From NCBI GenBank assembly GCA_022113835.1, contig JAILWY010000006.1, positions 8,866,001 through 8,930,000 of the forward strand: 64,000 nt of DNA, read 5' to 3'. Shown in pieces: positions 1 to 14,729 of this stretch. A program made the position numbers and the translations under genes. The notes under the pieces are model-generated. The model had not been told where the DNA came from and made no database searches. It saw only the letters and a list, made by a program, of their open reading frames with translations. The DNA is from Atopsyche davidsoni (taxonomy: Eukaryota; Arthropoda; Insecta; Trichoptera; Hydrobiosidae). Position 1 is the first letter of the stretch. Each line of letters starts with the position of its first letter.

Positions 1-3000
1 TAAGTATAATTTGGAATAACAAAATCGTGTAAAATATAAAAAGTGACAATAACTTCTAATCCCAACTAATATTAGACATGTAATACTATTATAATTGAAA
101 AAGGCTTTTATCCTCTTATTGATTATTCTTAGCGATAGATATTTTAAAAAATAAATAAATTATTTTATAAAATACCAAAACACAACATTAATTGAGAAAT
201 AATGTAAAGTTTATGCATATTTAATAAAAACTAAACACTAGGATTTCTTTTACGATACCACTCGATCAGATAAACAGTTAGTTTTATTGCTAGTTCCTTA
301 ATATTATAAATTAGCTTAGTAAATAGAATATTTAATCTTTATTTAATAAAATATAAAAGTTAACAAGAAGACAGTTTAATTTGCATAGATTATCTAAATT
401 TTCAAATAAATTTTATTGCGTCATTTCATACCAATTTTAATACAAATAAAACATCATAAATATTGTTGATAAGCAAATGCAAGTCTATAGAACCTTGTTA
501 TAATATTATAAATATATAAATAAATCTACGGCCATGCCTATGCATAGCATGTTCGAGAATAAAATGTATGGCTTCAGCAAGTCCGGTGTTAAAAAGAAAC
601 CTTTGAGTAGTTGCAGTTTTTGCATACATTAAGATTTTTTCCATATCAGCATATATTATCAGCAATAGTTCATGCAAATTAATACCAATTTATAATCAGA
701 ATTTATAAAATAGCTAAATGCAATGATTAGGCTGATTATTTTTTATTGGACCAAATAATAACATATTGAAAATATTTTTTGCTAATTAACAAATTTATGA
801 ACCAATAAATTCGGATTAATTAATAAAACGCTTAAAATGTTAATATCGTAAAATATTATTGTCATAAATCATATCATACATTTTGAACACTGTTATAATA
901 TGTTTGAATTAATTTCTTGCTAATTATAATATTATAAAAAATGTTTAAATAAAAAGTCCGATACATGATATTCAACAACGTTTTAATTTATTTACAAAAC
1001 ATTTAAATTATTTAAACTCAAATCTTATTTGGGTTTAGGTTTTCGTTATGTATTGTGAATAGCTGTTATATAATTTGCTGTATTTTTAATCTGTAATATA
1101 TGCTATTTTTAATCTTAATCTATAATAAGCAATATTTAAAGCCGGAAGAAAAATACCAGCCAACAACTTATTGATATAAATCTGTCACGAAGTCGAATCT
1201 AGACTGCCATACACAAATGATATTTTGCATGGGCAGAAATGCAGTTTATGTGTACACACACACAAATATATGTATATGTATAGATATGAGTCTGTGTGTG
1301 TGTTTCAGTGTGTGTGTGTATGTGTAGATGTTCAGCAGAGCATCGTTCAGTCATTAATCCATTGACATTTCCCCATTAGCCGTATAAGTCCACTGGGTGG
1401 GTTCGGGTGCGGCTTTCTTCTATACGGGTTACTAGTTCAAGTGCTCGGCGAAGAAAGAGAGAGTGCATCATCCTCGTAAGGCCTTCTCACTCACTCCCAC
1501 GGCGAGCTGTAAACAGCTTTATACTTCATCTAAATTTAATAATATCAACTTTCACTTACGTATGCAATCCCAACACTAGCATCATCTTACACCGAAACAA
1601 GTTTGAACTCATCGACAAGAGGTTAAAATATACCAGTTGGATCTTAATATAAAAGTTTTGAACTTGAAGTTAAAGATCGACGGTACTGTCTTTTTCTTTA
1701 AATGTTCAAACCGAGTAGTAGATATTTTTGACCAAATATGTTATACAATAAAAGTAAATACATAATACCAAATTCTCATAAAAAAAAACTACTCGTAACA
1801 AGGTAATCTACCGTTAGATCTATCCTCATAGCAGTCGGCATATCAAATATCTTCTATCTGATATCGTTCCGAATTGAGCTAAGCATGAAACGTTTTTTTT
1901 TTTTTAATAAATAAATAAAATACAGCACAAGTCCCCGGTCGATTCAAAAAGCACGACTAAGTGTGAAAAAACTAAACCATGGCTTGATATATGAATGTTA
2001 TTTTAAGAAAGTGCTGAGTAAAAATATCGATTCGAGCCGAAGAAAGAAAGCCGCCCAAAATAATCGGAAACCCCCGCACAAGGAGTAATCCGAATTTGCA
2101 TGAAAAACTGATTGGAGAGAAAACACCTGCGAGAAGAGCGTTACACAACGGCATGCGATATTATTTCGGTCTTCCGAAGGTAATAACTCAACAAAAGCCT
2201 GTCATTTTGACGGCCGGAGTAGCCTACTGTTCAGATTTTCACCGGTCAAATGCGCTTGTTTGGTTATAAACAACGAATACACACGAAGCATGCCCGATTA
2301 GTTGATTCACTCGCAATGCTTTTAACTTACCCAAAAAAATAATTAATCAAAACTATTTCAGGAAATTGCGAAATCAACGCAACAGGACCATCTGTATTTT
2401 ATAGATATTTGCAAAGGCAAAGATCACTGTGTATAGATCCTGAAAGGCGTTGGAGTGTAAGTAAGATGTATAGATGGTGTATCGAAGAATCGCTGTACAA
2501 GCTAAGTTGTAGTTGTAGCGGATAGTACAAAAATTATAATGTCCTGAAAACGGTTTCAGCGCTGAAACTGAATCGCCGAAACTCAAATCAACACCTGCAC
2601 TCATAGTTATGAATGGAGCCATTTGATATGGCGAGGTGTGGTATTCGATTGGCTTGAAAGATTGATGACCGTGATATATAAGTTTGCTTATTCAGAGCCA
2701 GTATTCCGGCTGCGATGAATGTAGTCATTCTGCATAAATTGGACGGTAGTAGCGCCAATAGGCTTTTTTTAGTCTCTGGGCTCATGCGAATGTAGCGCCC
2801 GCTCCACTTTGTTGCCGAGCTAATTAACAAGTGATTTTTTGATTATCGTTGCCGTAGAGAAGCTTACGCAACTAAATATGTGCAATGATTAATTACTGAA
2901 AAAAAATTACATTTTGTAATCAATTAAATATAATTTTCAACGATGAGCAAAGCTGTTCATACGTTTTAAAATATTATTTATTAACAAAACTCTACGAATC

Positions 3001-6000
3001 TGCTAAATATTTTTTTTTTCCACGACATTAATTTTTATTCTCCGTGTTTAGGTAACAAATATGAACAGGAAATTTTCTAGTAGATAACAAGAATTTCTTA
3101 TTGATGACAACTAATGTTTTTATGACAACTTTTAAACTATTTTATTTTGTAAATCGGCTTTATATCCATGTTTTAATGTATACAAAATTTAATTTTTTTT
3201 TTTTTTTCGTATATAACATATGCCTTCATCTAAAAACAATAAAAATACATTAAAGTCTGAATAAGCATGACAAGGAATTTGAAAACCTCACCTATCAGAT
3301 GTAATTACAAAGCTTTCTTCACAATTCTAGTATTTTTTGATGAGTTAAGTAAAATACGAAAATCAGTAAAAACGCAAAGAAGCAAATAAAAAAAAAACTT
3401 TCTATTGAACATGACGAAAACTCATTGTGTTTCTTTAGGATATTTTGAAGCATTTTTTATATTTAATTTATTTGGACAAGAATGTGAGTATATCTCAATT
3501 ATCACAGAAAAAAATACCAAGAAAGTATTCTCAGCGAAACATCAAATTGTAATCATTTTAAAAATAAATAGTAAAATATTTTTAAATAACATTAAAAAAA
3601 CCCGGTCAGTTTTCAAATCTGTGTAACCCGGATAAGTAACAGCATTTAACATAAGATTTTATGTGCATACTTTATTACAGTAATCAGCTGTTTGACGGGC
3701 GCCGAGCCTCTAAGTTTCAGTTATTTTTTTACTAGGAAGTTGTATCAATTCAGACCTTTCAATGTTACTCGATGTTTTTTCTTATTTCATCTGTTCCGGC
3801 ATTTGCAGGTTTTAAGCAAAAATCTTCTAGTTGATTTTGTTTTTTACATGACTATTTAATTTAAATAAAAAAGTAATTATTTGAAATCCTCGGTGATTTA
3901 TAAACGTTGTTTGTAAATTATTATTATTATTAGCAAAACAAGTTTTCGAAGAAAAAAAATATTTTAAATTAATTTATTGGATGTAAGGACCACTTATCAT
4001 GTCACATTTTTTTTAATAAAGCAAAGAAATAATATAATTTATTAAGGCCTAGTAAGATCAGATATCATACAGTAACACACAATAATATATTTAGCAAATA
4101 CTTACACCGTTTGTGAGCATCTTGATTTATAATATATTACAATTTGTATATTATAAGTAACAATAGTAATAATTTGATATAAAATCATGACCTTTTTGGG
4201 TGTGTCAAAAATATACATAAGCGTTTACGATAATTTTTTTTGTTCTTAAATTATCTAACTGTTGTCTGCATATTTTTTTGTTACTAATCACTTAATAAGG
4301 TAATTGATTGACAAACGCAAGTACGAATTTATCTTTATTACAAACTCCTGTTCATTTTGTCGATAAATCCTATCAAATATTTCATTAATCCGATTTTTTA
4401 CACACACAGAACAACTGTATAACTAATATGTTTTTAGATATTCGATCTCACAATGTGCCGTGAACGTGTGTTTTCAATTCTCACCGTTTAATTAAACTCT
4501 AAAACCCACAACAACAAAAAAAGTGAATTGAAAAGCCTATTTGTAAAAGTAGAACGTTAATAGCTACAATCTAAAATAAGTTTTATCGGATAGCATTACT
4601 TTTCATAAAAGAATATAAGAGTTCACATTTACCATTACCGCATGGTAATTTCATGGTAAGCAAGCATTACTCGATCAAAGGTTACCAAAATCCACGGCGG
4701 GTTTAACTTTTATTACCGAATGCAAGATGGCCGGCGCCGGATCGAGATACCCCGCTGGAGTTGCATGAGGTCCCGATAAGGCCGGGGTAAACAAATAACT
4801 TGTGTATATATATATATAAAAAAAAAAATATATATATATATAACATTTTGCACAAAGAAAGGCTAACCTCGCCTTCGCCGGCAAGTGCCATAATGCGGTT
4901 AACTCGGAGGCCTGGGCGCGTGAAAGGTTTTGCCGCAAATGTTTGTGGCGTCGGAAAGATTAGGCTCAATGTATGTTTATTCGCCATTTAGATTTTTTTT
5001 TTTTTTTTATAATTTTAGATTTATTTTGGTCTTTGGTGTAAGTTTATAATCAGGATTACTGAATGATTAATTACTACATGCCATTCTACACAAAATGTGA
5101 ACACCTGTTTATACATTGTACAATATCCATACGAGAGATTTTAAAGCAAATCTTCGTGAGATAATAATGTTAAACTTTTTAATATTTATCAAACAGCAAC
5201 AATGCTATGAGTATGAATTTCTTTTGCGCTAATTTATATTCAATTAAAAAAATCATCTTAAACCAATATTATACTAATGATCCCGCAGTTTGTACAGTTT
5301 TTATTTATTATACACTGAGTGGAAGAATCAATGTAGGCAATAAATTTTTAAAGTTATAGAATCACTACCAATTTATTTTTAACTTTTATATTATACAGAA
5401 TTACGAGCATTTAGGATAATTCAACCGTTTGATTGGTTACAATTTTTCGCATTTTAGCGTCATGTTATATTAGTTTCGGCGCCAAATTGAAAGTCCAGCC
5501 AAAGTGTCGGCGTTGATTAGGCTGAGCCGAACAGTTCCGAGGCGTAATTCGACGTGCGTGAGGGCCATCAGATAAGCACCCGCTGTGCGGAAATCTCGCA
5601 TGTGTAAAGCTACTATAACATTATTTTTGGAAATATATTAGAATATTGGATCGGAGGCTAATAATGTTCGATCTCCTCTGATATCAAAATCAATCGCATC
5701 TTTAATTTTTTTTACCATTGTCTCGTGAAGCTAATAATAATATATTTTTAATATGTTGTGTTATAATTTATATATATTTCATGTGAAAACAAAAAATTAT
5801 ATATATACACAAAAATTAATTAATTAGTGCATCTATCGTACATTACAATATTTTTAAGTATAAAAAAACCATAAATATATTTTTTTCAATTTTCTAATAT
5901 AATTTAAAACCTTCACAGCTTTTTTTAGGTTTGTCGCACAATTGCTGCTTAAGTAAATCAAAATTCACCTACCCTTATATAGATTAGGGTAAAATAGTTG

Positions 6001-9000
6001 CCACTTACGACCCAAGCGACTTTTCTGTTCGTGTCGCTTTCATAGCAAATTTATGTTATTATTTAATTTATTTCTTACGAAATATTGAAAGGTATTAAAA
6101 CACTTGTTTAGCGCCAGTTATGACACGTGTTTCTAATAGAAACTTTAAAAAATGAGTAATCAAAGGTCAAACATGTGACATTCAAAAAAGATGTCACAAA
6201 AACGTATTCTCATAATCCTCATCGGAGTCAGCACGGCGACAAACTGTTATCATTATGAAATCATTAAAAGCTTGCTGATGGCAATGATTAGAGTAATATT
6301 CTTTGTAAAACCACCGCAGTGGGTTTTAATTAAAATAAATGTCATTTTAATTGCGGTCGCCATGTCGTCAATTTTTATAATAAACTTTTTGGACGTTGGC
6401 ACTTTTTGCGCCTACTTATTGATTTAATTCCTTGCAACACCGAGCTGCCGGATTTTTTCAGACTTTTTATTGATATCAATTGGTTTGGCACGAACTATCC
6501 AGTTACAGCAGTGCCGTAATAAAGAGAGTGTCTATGAGTTTGATTAGTTCTAATAATTATAATTATTTTCAACTGATGAATGCCAGGTCGTCGAGCAGAC
6601 ATTATAATTAGTACTACAGTGAATAATTTATATCAAGTTTCTTGTAACAAAACGTCTGATCAATGAGTATTAATATACATATTTTACAAATCTACTAATG
6701 TAAGCTATTTGTTTTAAGTGAAAAAATTTAATATTTTTACACGAATCGACAAGAAATATGAAAAATACACACCAGCATACAACGGCATGAATTCTCGTTT
6801 AGTTATAACGGCGCAGTTGCATTATAAATAAATAGCCGTGCAAGTTTTAACTTGAACCCCACTTATGTCATGTAAAAAAAGGTTTAAAAATAGAAACGAA
6901 AAATAAGTTTAAAAGATTATTGGCATCAAAGAATCGAAGACTTGTTTAGTAAATGTAATAAACGCATTTATAGAACATGTATATAGATTTTCAAAATGAA
7001 ATATTTTTCACGAATACCAACTGCCTTTACGAAATTATTATTATTAAATTATTTATTTATTATTATTTTATACTTTAATTTTAAAGTGATGCGTTTATAA
7101 TATAATAATCGCTTCATTTTAACGATCAGGACGTGTTTTATAATTAGTAGAACATTTTCACAAAAGGTTTTTCGTATAAATATTATATTGATATATTATA
7201 TAACAAAGTCAGCAGGTAATAAAACTTGTTATCCCAAATTAATAAAATTATTTATTTTAATTATAGGTATTTTGTATGTGTAAGCCAGCTTGTTGCTTCA
7301 TTTTTTTTTGCATATATTATATGCGCACAATATAAAAACAGATTCTTCAAGTTCAATATTTTCATTGACTGAAGCTTGTCTATGTAGAAAAAGTACTTCG
7401 TTTTATTTCAATGCGCTATTTGAATTCATTTATTGAAACCTATATTTAGATTTGTTCAATTGATCTTAAATTAAAAAGCCTCAGGGCTGATGCATTACAT
7501 GTTATACTATTGAAAAAAAAATTAATAAAGCCGTAAATAGTACAAAGACCTAAGTTTACATATTGCTAATTTAAAATCAATTTCAATAATTATCTTGGAA
7601 CAGTGTATTTTATAATACTGTGCAACTTAATTTTATTACCGCTTATTGTATTTCATACATATACTTTAAATAAATATATGAAAGCAATTATAAGATCAAA
7701 AATTGTATTTTTAATTTTTTCAAAGGTTTTTGTATAAAAATGATTAAAACTGTGTTACAACAACCAATCATGTTACCAAGTAGATTATAATTTATTATTA
7801 GAGATTTAAATGCAATTAATGTATTATTTAATGATACTGTTTGATTATTTTTTGATTATACACCATATATTAAAAATAATAAGCAACCCTGATTCATTAA
7901 ATTTATTGATATACCGCGGCTCGCGTCTCGAGAATAATAATTGTTATTGAACTAAATCATTCCGCTGTTTAAACAAGAAGGAACTGCCTCAGCCATACAA
8001 GGCTCTTCAAGCATTCAGTGTGAGCAGGGCTGCCAAAAATAAATTTAAATATATTTAATTAAATTTATGATTAATTTAAAATACACGTTTTTTGAGACAT
8101 ATTAGGAACGGATCAATAATAAATATGTTAACCGTATCATATACTGATTTTCAGTAAAATAAAAAAAAATACTTTTCAGGTTTAAAAATCCAACAGTACC
8201 TAAAGATATTTTTTACACAAATTATAACAAATAAGGCAAAATATATCAAATAAAACGGAGCAACTGAACCAGACTAAGAAAATATATATTTAAAATATTA
8301 TGTAAAACAACAAGTTAGAAAATGTTGAATTTGACGACCGCAACTGTGAGCTTCAAAAATTGAATTCAAGTTTATCCGATAAAAATATTTGATTATGTTC
8401 ACAGATGGCGTTTGTTTATCTATCAATATTTATTCATTTAATAAAATTGACCGAAATTTAAATGATAATTTATAAATGTTTTATTTTAATATTGACTCCA
8501 ATCAGTGCTTATTTTTTAACGTCTATGAATAAAATAATTTTTAAAAAAAATTGATAGTTTGTAATAAATAATTTAATTTACTTTTTACATATTTTTAAAA
8601 TAATTTATGAGAACACTGGATTTGCAGTTATACAAAAATGTTTTATATGACTTTTTTGTCCAAAAAAATACAGCGATGTTTTGATTAAATACAAATATTT
8701 TAGCATATATAGGGGAAAAGGTGAAAGATGATAAAATTGCCTCAAATATTAATCTTATCAAAACATCACGATTCGTAAGCATTACAATAAAACATGCTAA
8801 TTATTATTTAAATATACCAACTTGGCACCCCTGTCGCAGACTGTTGGCACTTATCATTTTACTGAGACAATAAATCATTCATAGGTTGTCGCTCATTTTT
8901 TGTGCAAACATTTTAGCAGCGGATAAAAAATGGGCCACACGTTGCCATGCACTTATATGAAGACGAATGTGAGTTTTATCCGATGTCAACTCATCTGATT

Positions 9001-9337
9001 TAAGATAACATCTGTTTATATTGCCTGATTTAGTAAAATTCTTTTATAATCTGTATGGCTTAATAGTAAAATTCTCAATCTCGCTGGATTAAGATAGCAA
9101 TGCTTTAAAGTCTGAGCCTTTATAAATATGCGAGATATTCGCAGAGCATTTATTGTAGTGTAAGTATCAGTTAATTTGTATTTATCTATATATTTTGACT
9201 AGATAAATAGTTTAATTTTTTTTATATATTAGTGACATCTGTTGATAACCCAATGATTTAAAAAAATATATATTGTAAATTATCAACACTAAAATTATTT
9301 TAAACGTAGCTTTAATCGGGTCATTATCTATAATTAC
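1..9337. other. AT-rich stretch without a recognisable gene
   Basis: No open frame here shows a known domain, and the short frames have codon use like the surrounding AT-rich DNA. A CA/GT-type microsatellite with interruptions lies at about 1253-1330. Patches clearly richer in GC stand out at about 1380-1510, 2030-2260, 4700-4990 and 5475-5610. The 4700-4990 patch contains a Pho/YY1-like AAGATGGCCG and is split by a long TA/A-rich run. The 5475-5610 patch contains a GATA-type AGATAAGC. These could be regulatory elements or untranslated exons, but nothing in the sequence proves it. Confidence 0.5.
1253..1330. repeat. Interrupted CA/TG microsatellite
   Basis: Runs of ACAC, a TATGTATA spacer, then TGTGTG runs are directly visible. 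The CA run followed by TG runs could form an imperfect hairpin. Confidence 0.75.
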
Positions 9338-9700
9338 TATTTTTGAATAAAATACTTGAGTGGTTTTCCACATTTTCGTTTTTATTAGTGACCGATTTCG
9401 CCAACATGCTGTTTGATAATGCCGACGTGAAAGGTTGGCGAAACCGGTTACTAATAAAAACGAAAATGTGGAAAATCACTCAAGTATTTTATTCAAAAAT
9501 ATTAAAATGGAATTCCATCAAGTACTTTCTGTCAAAAATATTGAATTTCTTATCTATAATTACCTCAATACCTCAGGTGTAGAAGAACCCGAGGACTACA
9601 CTATTTTCCCCTTAGAAAACCATGAACACTGGCTCAGCATATATGCTCAGTGAATGGTCGTCAACGTCTTTTGAGGAGAGGCACTTGGTGAAGAAGACCT
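9338..9700. repeat. Hairpin (inverted-repeat) interspersed element, best copy
   Basis: Two arms of about 65 bp (about 9341-9405 and 9434-9499) are inverted copies with only a few mismatches, around a 28-bp loop. The arms read AATACTTGAGTGGTTTTCC and its complement, and end in CGCCAAC / GTTGGCG. The hairpin is followed by a conserved tail (AAAATGGAATTCC, then CAAGTACTTTCTGTC) and by a second module at about 9631-9696 (GCTCAGCATATATGCTCAG, then GAGGAGAGGCACTTGG). The hairpin/tail recurs near 60.7 kb, the tail alone near 50.3 and 62.7 kb, and the second module near 14.7 kb inverted. No transposase or reverse transcriptase frame is present, so it is a non-autonomous repeat, MITE-like or fold-back. 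The class is inferred. Confidence 0.7.
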
Positions 9701-12700
9701 CATTTGTAGGAATTAAAATTTTCATTAATTTCATTCATTTTTACTCCCGAAATCAAAATACGAAAAATTCTAAAACAATAAAAAAAACATCTTTAAAATG
9801 AATGTTAAAAAATGAATTAAATTTTAAGATTTTTTAATTTACTTTGGTTATGAGATTGTCGCCTGATCCTATGCCCAGCTGTGAGGCTTACAAGGTGTGG
9901 CATAGATTGTGGCATACGTGGTTTTTTCTATTATAAATGACGTCCATATACGTCACGGCACACGCACGGCATATTTTAATGATACGTTATTTTCTCTCAC
10001 TGATGTCAAATCAAATGTGCCAAAAAGCGTTGCTCCCAGAATAAGTGTGTATAAAAATTACGACATTTCACACCTCTTAAAATAGTCCCACGAATGCACA
10101 TAGTGACAATTCTCAAACTTTAAATATTTACTTTCACATAACTGAACGAATATTTGCTACTTTGCTGCGAGGTGAAATGGCATAAATGATTGATGGCATT
10201 TATCACCTTCTGGCAACAGTTGTTTCCTTGGAGATAGTTCAAAAAATTGCTCAGACATTATTTTATACACCTGTTAACAGTTCATCAAGAATGTATTTTA
10301 TTGGTCGTCTTATTGATGTTTTAAAAGTTTCAGGCTGGTTTAGTGAGTTTACATCTTCTGTTAATAATAGCTTCATTGGACGTTAGATGGCATCAAACTC
10401 TATTTATTTATTATTATTAAACTACCAACCTCTCTGAATATGAATTATTTATTTTTTCTATAATATAAATACTTACAAATATCTACAAAATATTTGTCTT
10501 TCGAGTGGTAAAGTAAGTCCATTTAACTCAAGGGATAATAAAATGTAGGTAATATTTTTTTTATATTAAAAATTATGTCATTAAACAGTACCTATTTTTA
10601 TTTTTAATCAAAATGTAAACAATAACGTTTTCTGTTTTACTTCGCACAAAAATGTATTACAATTTAAATTTTTGATATAAAATTAATAACTCATGCGTTA
10701 AGAAGGTATCACAGGTGTTCAGTCTATTTTGCAACAGAACATGCAACTCCATTTTATTTCTTATGGAAACTACAAATTCAATAAGGAATTCAACAATTTA
10801 TCATGCTGTTAATATTAAATTTATATATTTTTATGAATACTCAATTTAAATATATAGCGTTTGTACGCGAAAGTTATTTGAAGTATTCAGGTATCCAAAT
10901 ATGGTAAAAGCATTTATAAAAATAAATCATCGATTTTATGTTTATGATCACAATGCAAATACAGAATAAAGGAAGATTCGAATGCAAATATTCAGGTGGT
11001 GAGCTCATATATCCATTATGCCTTCTGGTGTTTGCAGACAACTTGTCTACTTGGGGACTATCACATCCTCTAGGTCAGGGTCTGCTCATCTTTGGGGTTT
11101 CGAATTTAAAAGCAAAATTTATATTTACTCATAATATATGTTTGAGAGAGCCTCGACTATTGCAAATTTTTTTTAAAAATATTCTACGCATACTTATAGT
11201 TTAAAAAAAATAGTTTAATAAAAAAGTGTACATTATTTTTTCGTAGATAAATCAAATTTCTAAAACGCAACTGAACATTTTGATCTGAATATATATAAAT
11301 TTTATGCAATCGTTTTAAAAAAAAATACTTTTCATAGACTTTCCATTCAATTCAAGTATTCTTATTAACTACAAAAATAATGAGTAAACAAATATTTAAA
11401 ATAATTACATAATATTTGATACGATTTATTCTTGTTGTCATATTTCAATATGTATCATATCAGAGAGTAAAGATTTCCACGTATCTGAAATTGTGTTTTT
11501 TTATAAATATCAAATCAATATTCATTCATTTTGATATAATTAAAAGCACAAATAAATTGCTTTTTATCTAAGGCACACGATTGAAGAAAAGTTAAAATTA
11601 ATATAAAATTTCTAGTTAATACTAATTGATGTCAGCTATTGTAAAAATCAAATGAATTTCTTTATCTTTTACAATTTTTTGAAATTTCTTTAAAATTAAT
11701 ATTCCTTACGTCATTAATTATACAATATATATTTTTTTAACAGTTGTGGTACATTAATCTTATCTCAATCAACAAATCGCTTAATATCAAACATAGATAA
11801 TGTAGTAATTTACAATGTACTTTGAGACTCCAATACATAATAAGCAAAAAAATAATCACTAAAACTTTGATTCGGTTATAAATAATCTTTAGTAATAAAT
11901 TCTTAAAGATAATTTGCACATCTGTTCTACCTACGACAAATTTCAATATTGTTATCCTCACTTGAATATGTTATATTTTTAAAGAGCGAAAAGATGACTA
12001 ATAATAAATAAGTCAACTCATTATTTAGAATGACTTATTTTTTGAGCTCATTCATTCCGAGTATACTTTATATGTTACTATAAAATAAAATACTTTTTTA
12101 AAATTTAAAGCTAAATACTTCTTGAACACATTCAATAAATTCAATTGGGATCTTTCGACGGATTAAATCTTGTTGAATTTTTTTTTTGTATGTGTCAATT
12201 ATTTACATTTTAATAAAACTTAATAATTATTTATAGTCTTTTTGTAAATTTTCAGATCATGAAATAATTATAGTATAATTTTTTTTCTGAATTGCAACTT
12301 TAAATGGATCTTATATTAAAAATATTATTTATTATACTTTATTAATAATGTCATATACAGCGAAGGCAATATGCATCAGCTTTACCGTAAAATTAATACA
12401 ACCCGATTTTTTATTAAAGGGAGATAGATATTTTGAGAAACCAAGTCATAAGCTGTAAAAAAATATACAAATAAATTAATAATTATTTCAGTAACATCAT
12501 TTATATCTGTCACAAAAGTTGTATTTTTATTTAATTTACTACTTAGGGGCCTGAAATTTGTATTTACATTTCATAAGGTGCTGAAAATGAAATACGTTGT
12601 TTAAATAAATAAACATCTCGAAATTCCCAAAAAAAATGAATTAAATGAATCGGTGAATGATTAAGAATAAACAAAAACAATTTGTTTGTTTTTAAATCAA

Positions 12701-14655
12701 TCTTAATTATTTAAAAAATATATTATGGTTAAAATTTAAATATAATTAGTTTAAATTTTCTCTTGTACTTTATCGCCTCAATATTCATGATGTTGAATTT
12801 ATTTTAAATCGATAATATAGGGCCAAGCCTGTTTTGGTTTTCAATGCATAAATAAATAATATTAATGTATAGTTTAAATAACAATAAATTTGCGTGTAAG
12901 AATTAAAAAAATATGCTTAAAATAATGTCAGGTAAATATTTATTAAAAGAGTTTTCCCTTTTAACAACAAAGAACAATTGTGTTTTGCAATTATGTAGTC
13001 TGCAGCATTTAATTTATCCCGTCATTAACCAACCTGAAAAATATATATATTGTAGTTGTTTAAGTGTAAATATAAAATATGTATATAAAGAAATAAGGAT
13101 ATTTAAAATAAAAATTGCCAAAAATGGTATACTATATAAACTAGAAAAAATTCAGTCATCGGAATGCTCGATTCTGATGCTATTACGTCGCAATAGGTTT
13201 TAAAAACAGTTTAATCATGTTTTATAATAAATTATTTATATTTTATTATTAGAAAATCTTTCATTTTATTTAACACTAGTCAAAACTTTATATAGCAGAT
13301 AAATTATATTATCTTTGTCACAAAAATTTTAATTCACTATCATTCAAAAACACATCAAATGCTAAATGTTTTTTTTATTCGTATGAGCAACTATTCAACG
13401 ACTTATTTTAAATAAAAGTTTTATAACTGGCTTTTTAAATACATTAGTAAATGAATACAAATTATTTTATAACCATCGTTAAATTTATTGATCGTGAATA
13501 TTTTTTAATATATATTATTGTATTAGCCTTAAATACTACTATACAATTTTTTAGAAAATGCACAGTGTATAATTTTTTATTTATTATTATTAAAGTGAAA
13601 CATAGGGCTTGTTTGAAAGTTTCATCAACTAATTAGTTTTATAAAAAATACAGGTTTTGGGTGCCATGTAATAACGTTAATTGATATTTATTATATTCTA
13701 AGAAACCTTTTGAAAAAGTTTCAAGGTTGTTTTTGGACAATAATCGAATTTATAATAAAAACTAATGCCGAGTATAATTATCACTAGTGATGTGATACTC
13801 GATTATGCTACATATATTTGCGATTTCTAAAAATTACATACAAATGATAACATGAGAATTGTTTGATTTGATATATACATAGAAAATACATTCTTTGCCC
13901 CATTGTAATATGGAAAAAAATTGTAAATTTAATATAAAACACTTGACAATATGTTGTTTTCCTATAATATTGACCATATATTATTTTATACTATTTTCAT
14001 TAGAAATTATTATATGGATTTATATCTTATACCTAAATAAGATTTATAAAAATATTACAGCAACGATGTCTTAATTTCCTATATTTTATATTTCAAATAT
14101 GAATTTATCGGTCTTCAGTCACTTTGTAAAGTTCAATACAGCTAATAGTACAATAATATTTGTATGTTAAGAATATCTTGGATTATTCAACGGATTCCCT
14201 TCATCCTACTCATTTTTAAAATGAGATAATGATCATGTAAGTTTTTTTTAATATTCACCAATGCACATCGCTAGTTGGCACATTTGGTTGTAATGATTGA
14301 TGAAGCAAAAAAAAAAAATACCAATCACTATGAAAGAACTGTAAATATTGTTAATACATATATAAGATTATTCATAACCAAAGCTAGTGAAAAAAAAAAA
14401 ACAAACAAGGTATATTTTTTCTAATAAATCAATCGATTGTTATAAAACTATATATTTTCTATGGGATTTGAAATACGCAATGCATATACTGTGAACACAT
14501 TTTTTCATTAGCACCGGGATATGGATAATAATTATTTATAACGTCTCCTCTAAATAGTATAGCAAATAATCTAAATTTACTAACTGCATTTTACAATCAT
14601 AGACCTGAACAAATATAAAAATTTGGTACAAATAAATTACCAAAAAAATTTATAT
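9701..14655. other. AT-rich stretch without a recognisable gene
   Basis: Only short AT-rich frames are present, none with a motif I recognise. No RNA gene, array or transposon coding sequence was seen. Confidence 0.5.
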
Positions 14656-14658
14656 ATC

Positions 14659-14719
14659 TTCTTCATCAAGTGCCTCTCCTCAGAGGAGGTTGGCGACTAT
14701 TTCACTGAGCATATACTCA
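14659..14719 (-). repeat. Partial copy of the second module of the 9.3-kb hairpin repeat
   Basis: Read on the minus strand, this segment matches 9631-9696: a TGAGTATATGCTCAGTGAA-like stretch, then a GAGGAGAGGCACTTGATGAAG-like stretch. The orientation is inverted relative to the 9.3-kb copy. The hairpin arms are absent. Confidence 0.6.
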
Positions 14720-14729
14720 AAGGTAATAT

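Noticed and set aside
4800..4991. YI-rich frames around 4.8 kb
   Set aside because: Produced by a TA/A-rich run; overlapping frames on both strands.
5475..5606. 43-codon minus frame starting MRDFRTAGAYL in a GC-rich patch
   Set aside because: Too short, no family match, and no splice or promoter context. More likely a consequence of base composition or a regulatory patch.
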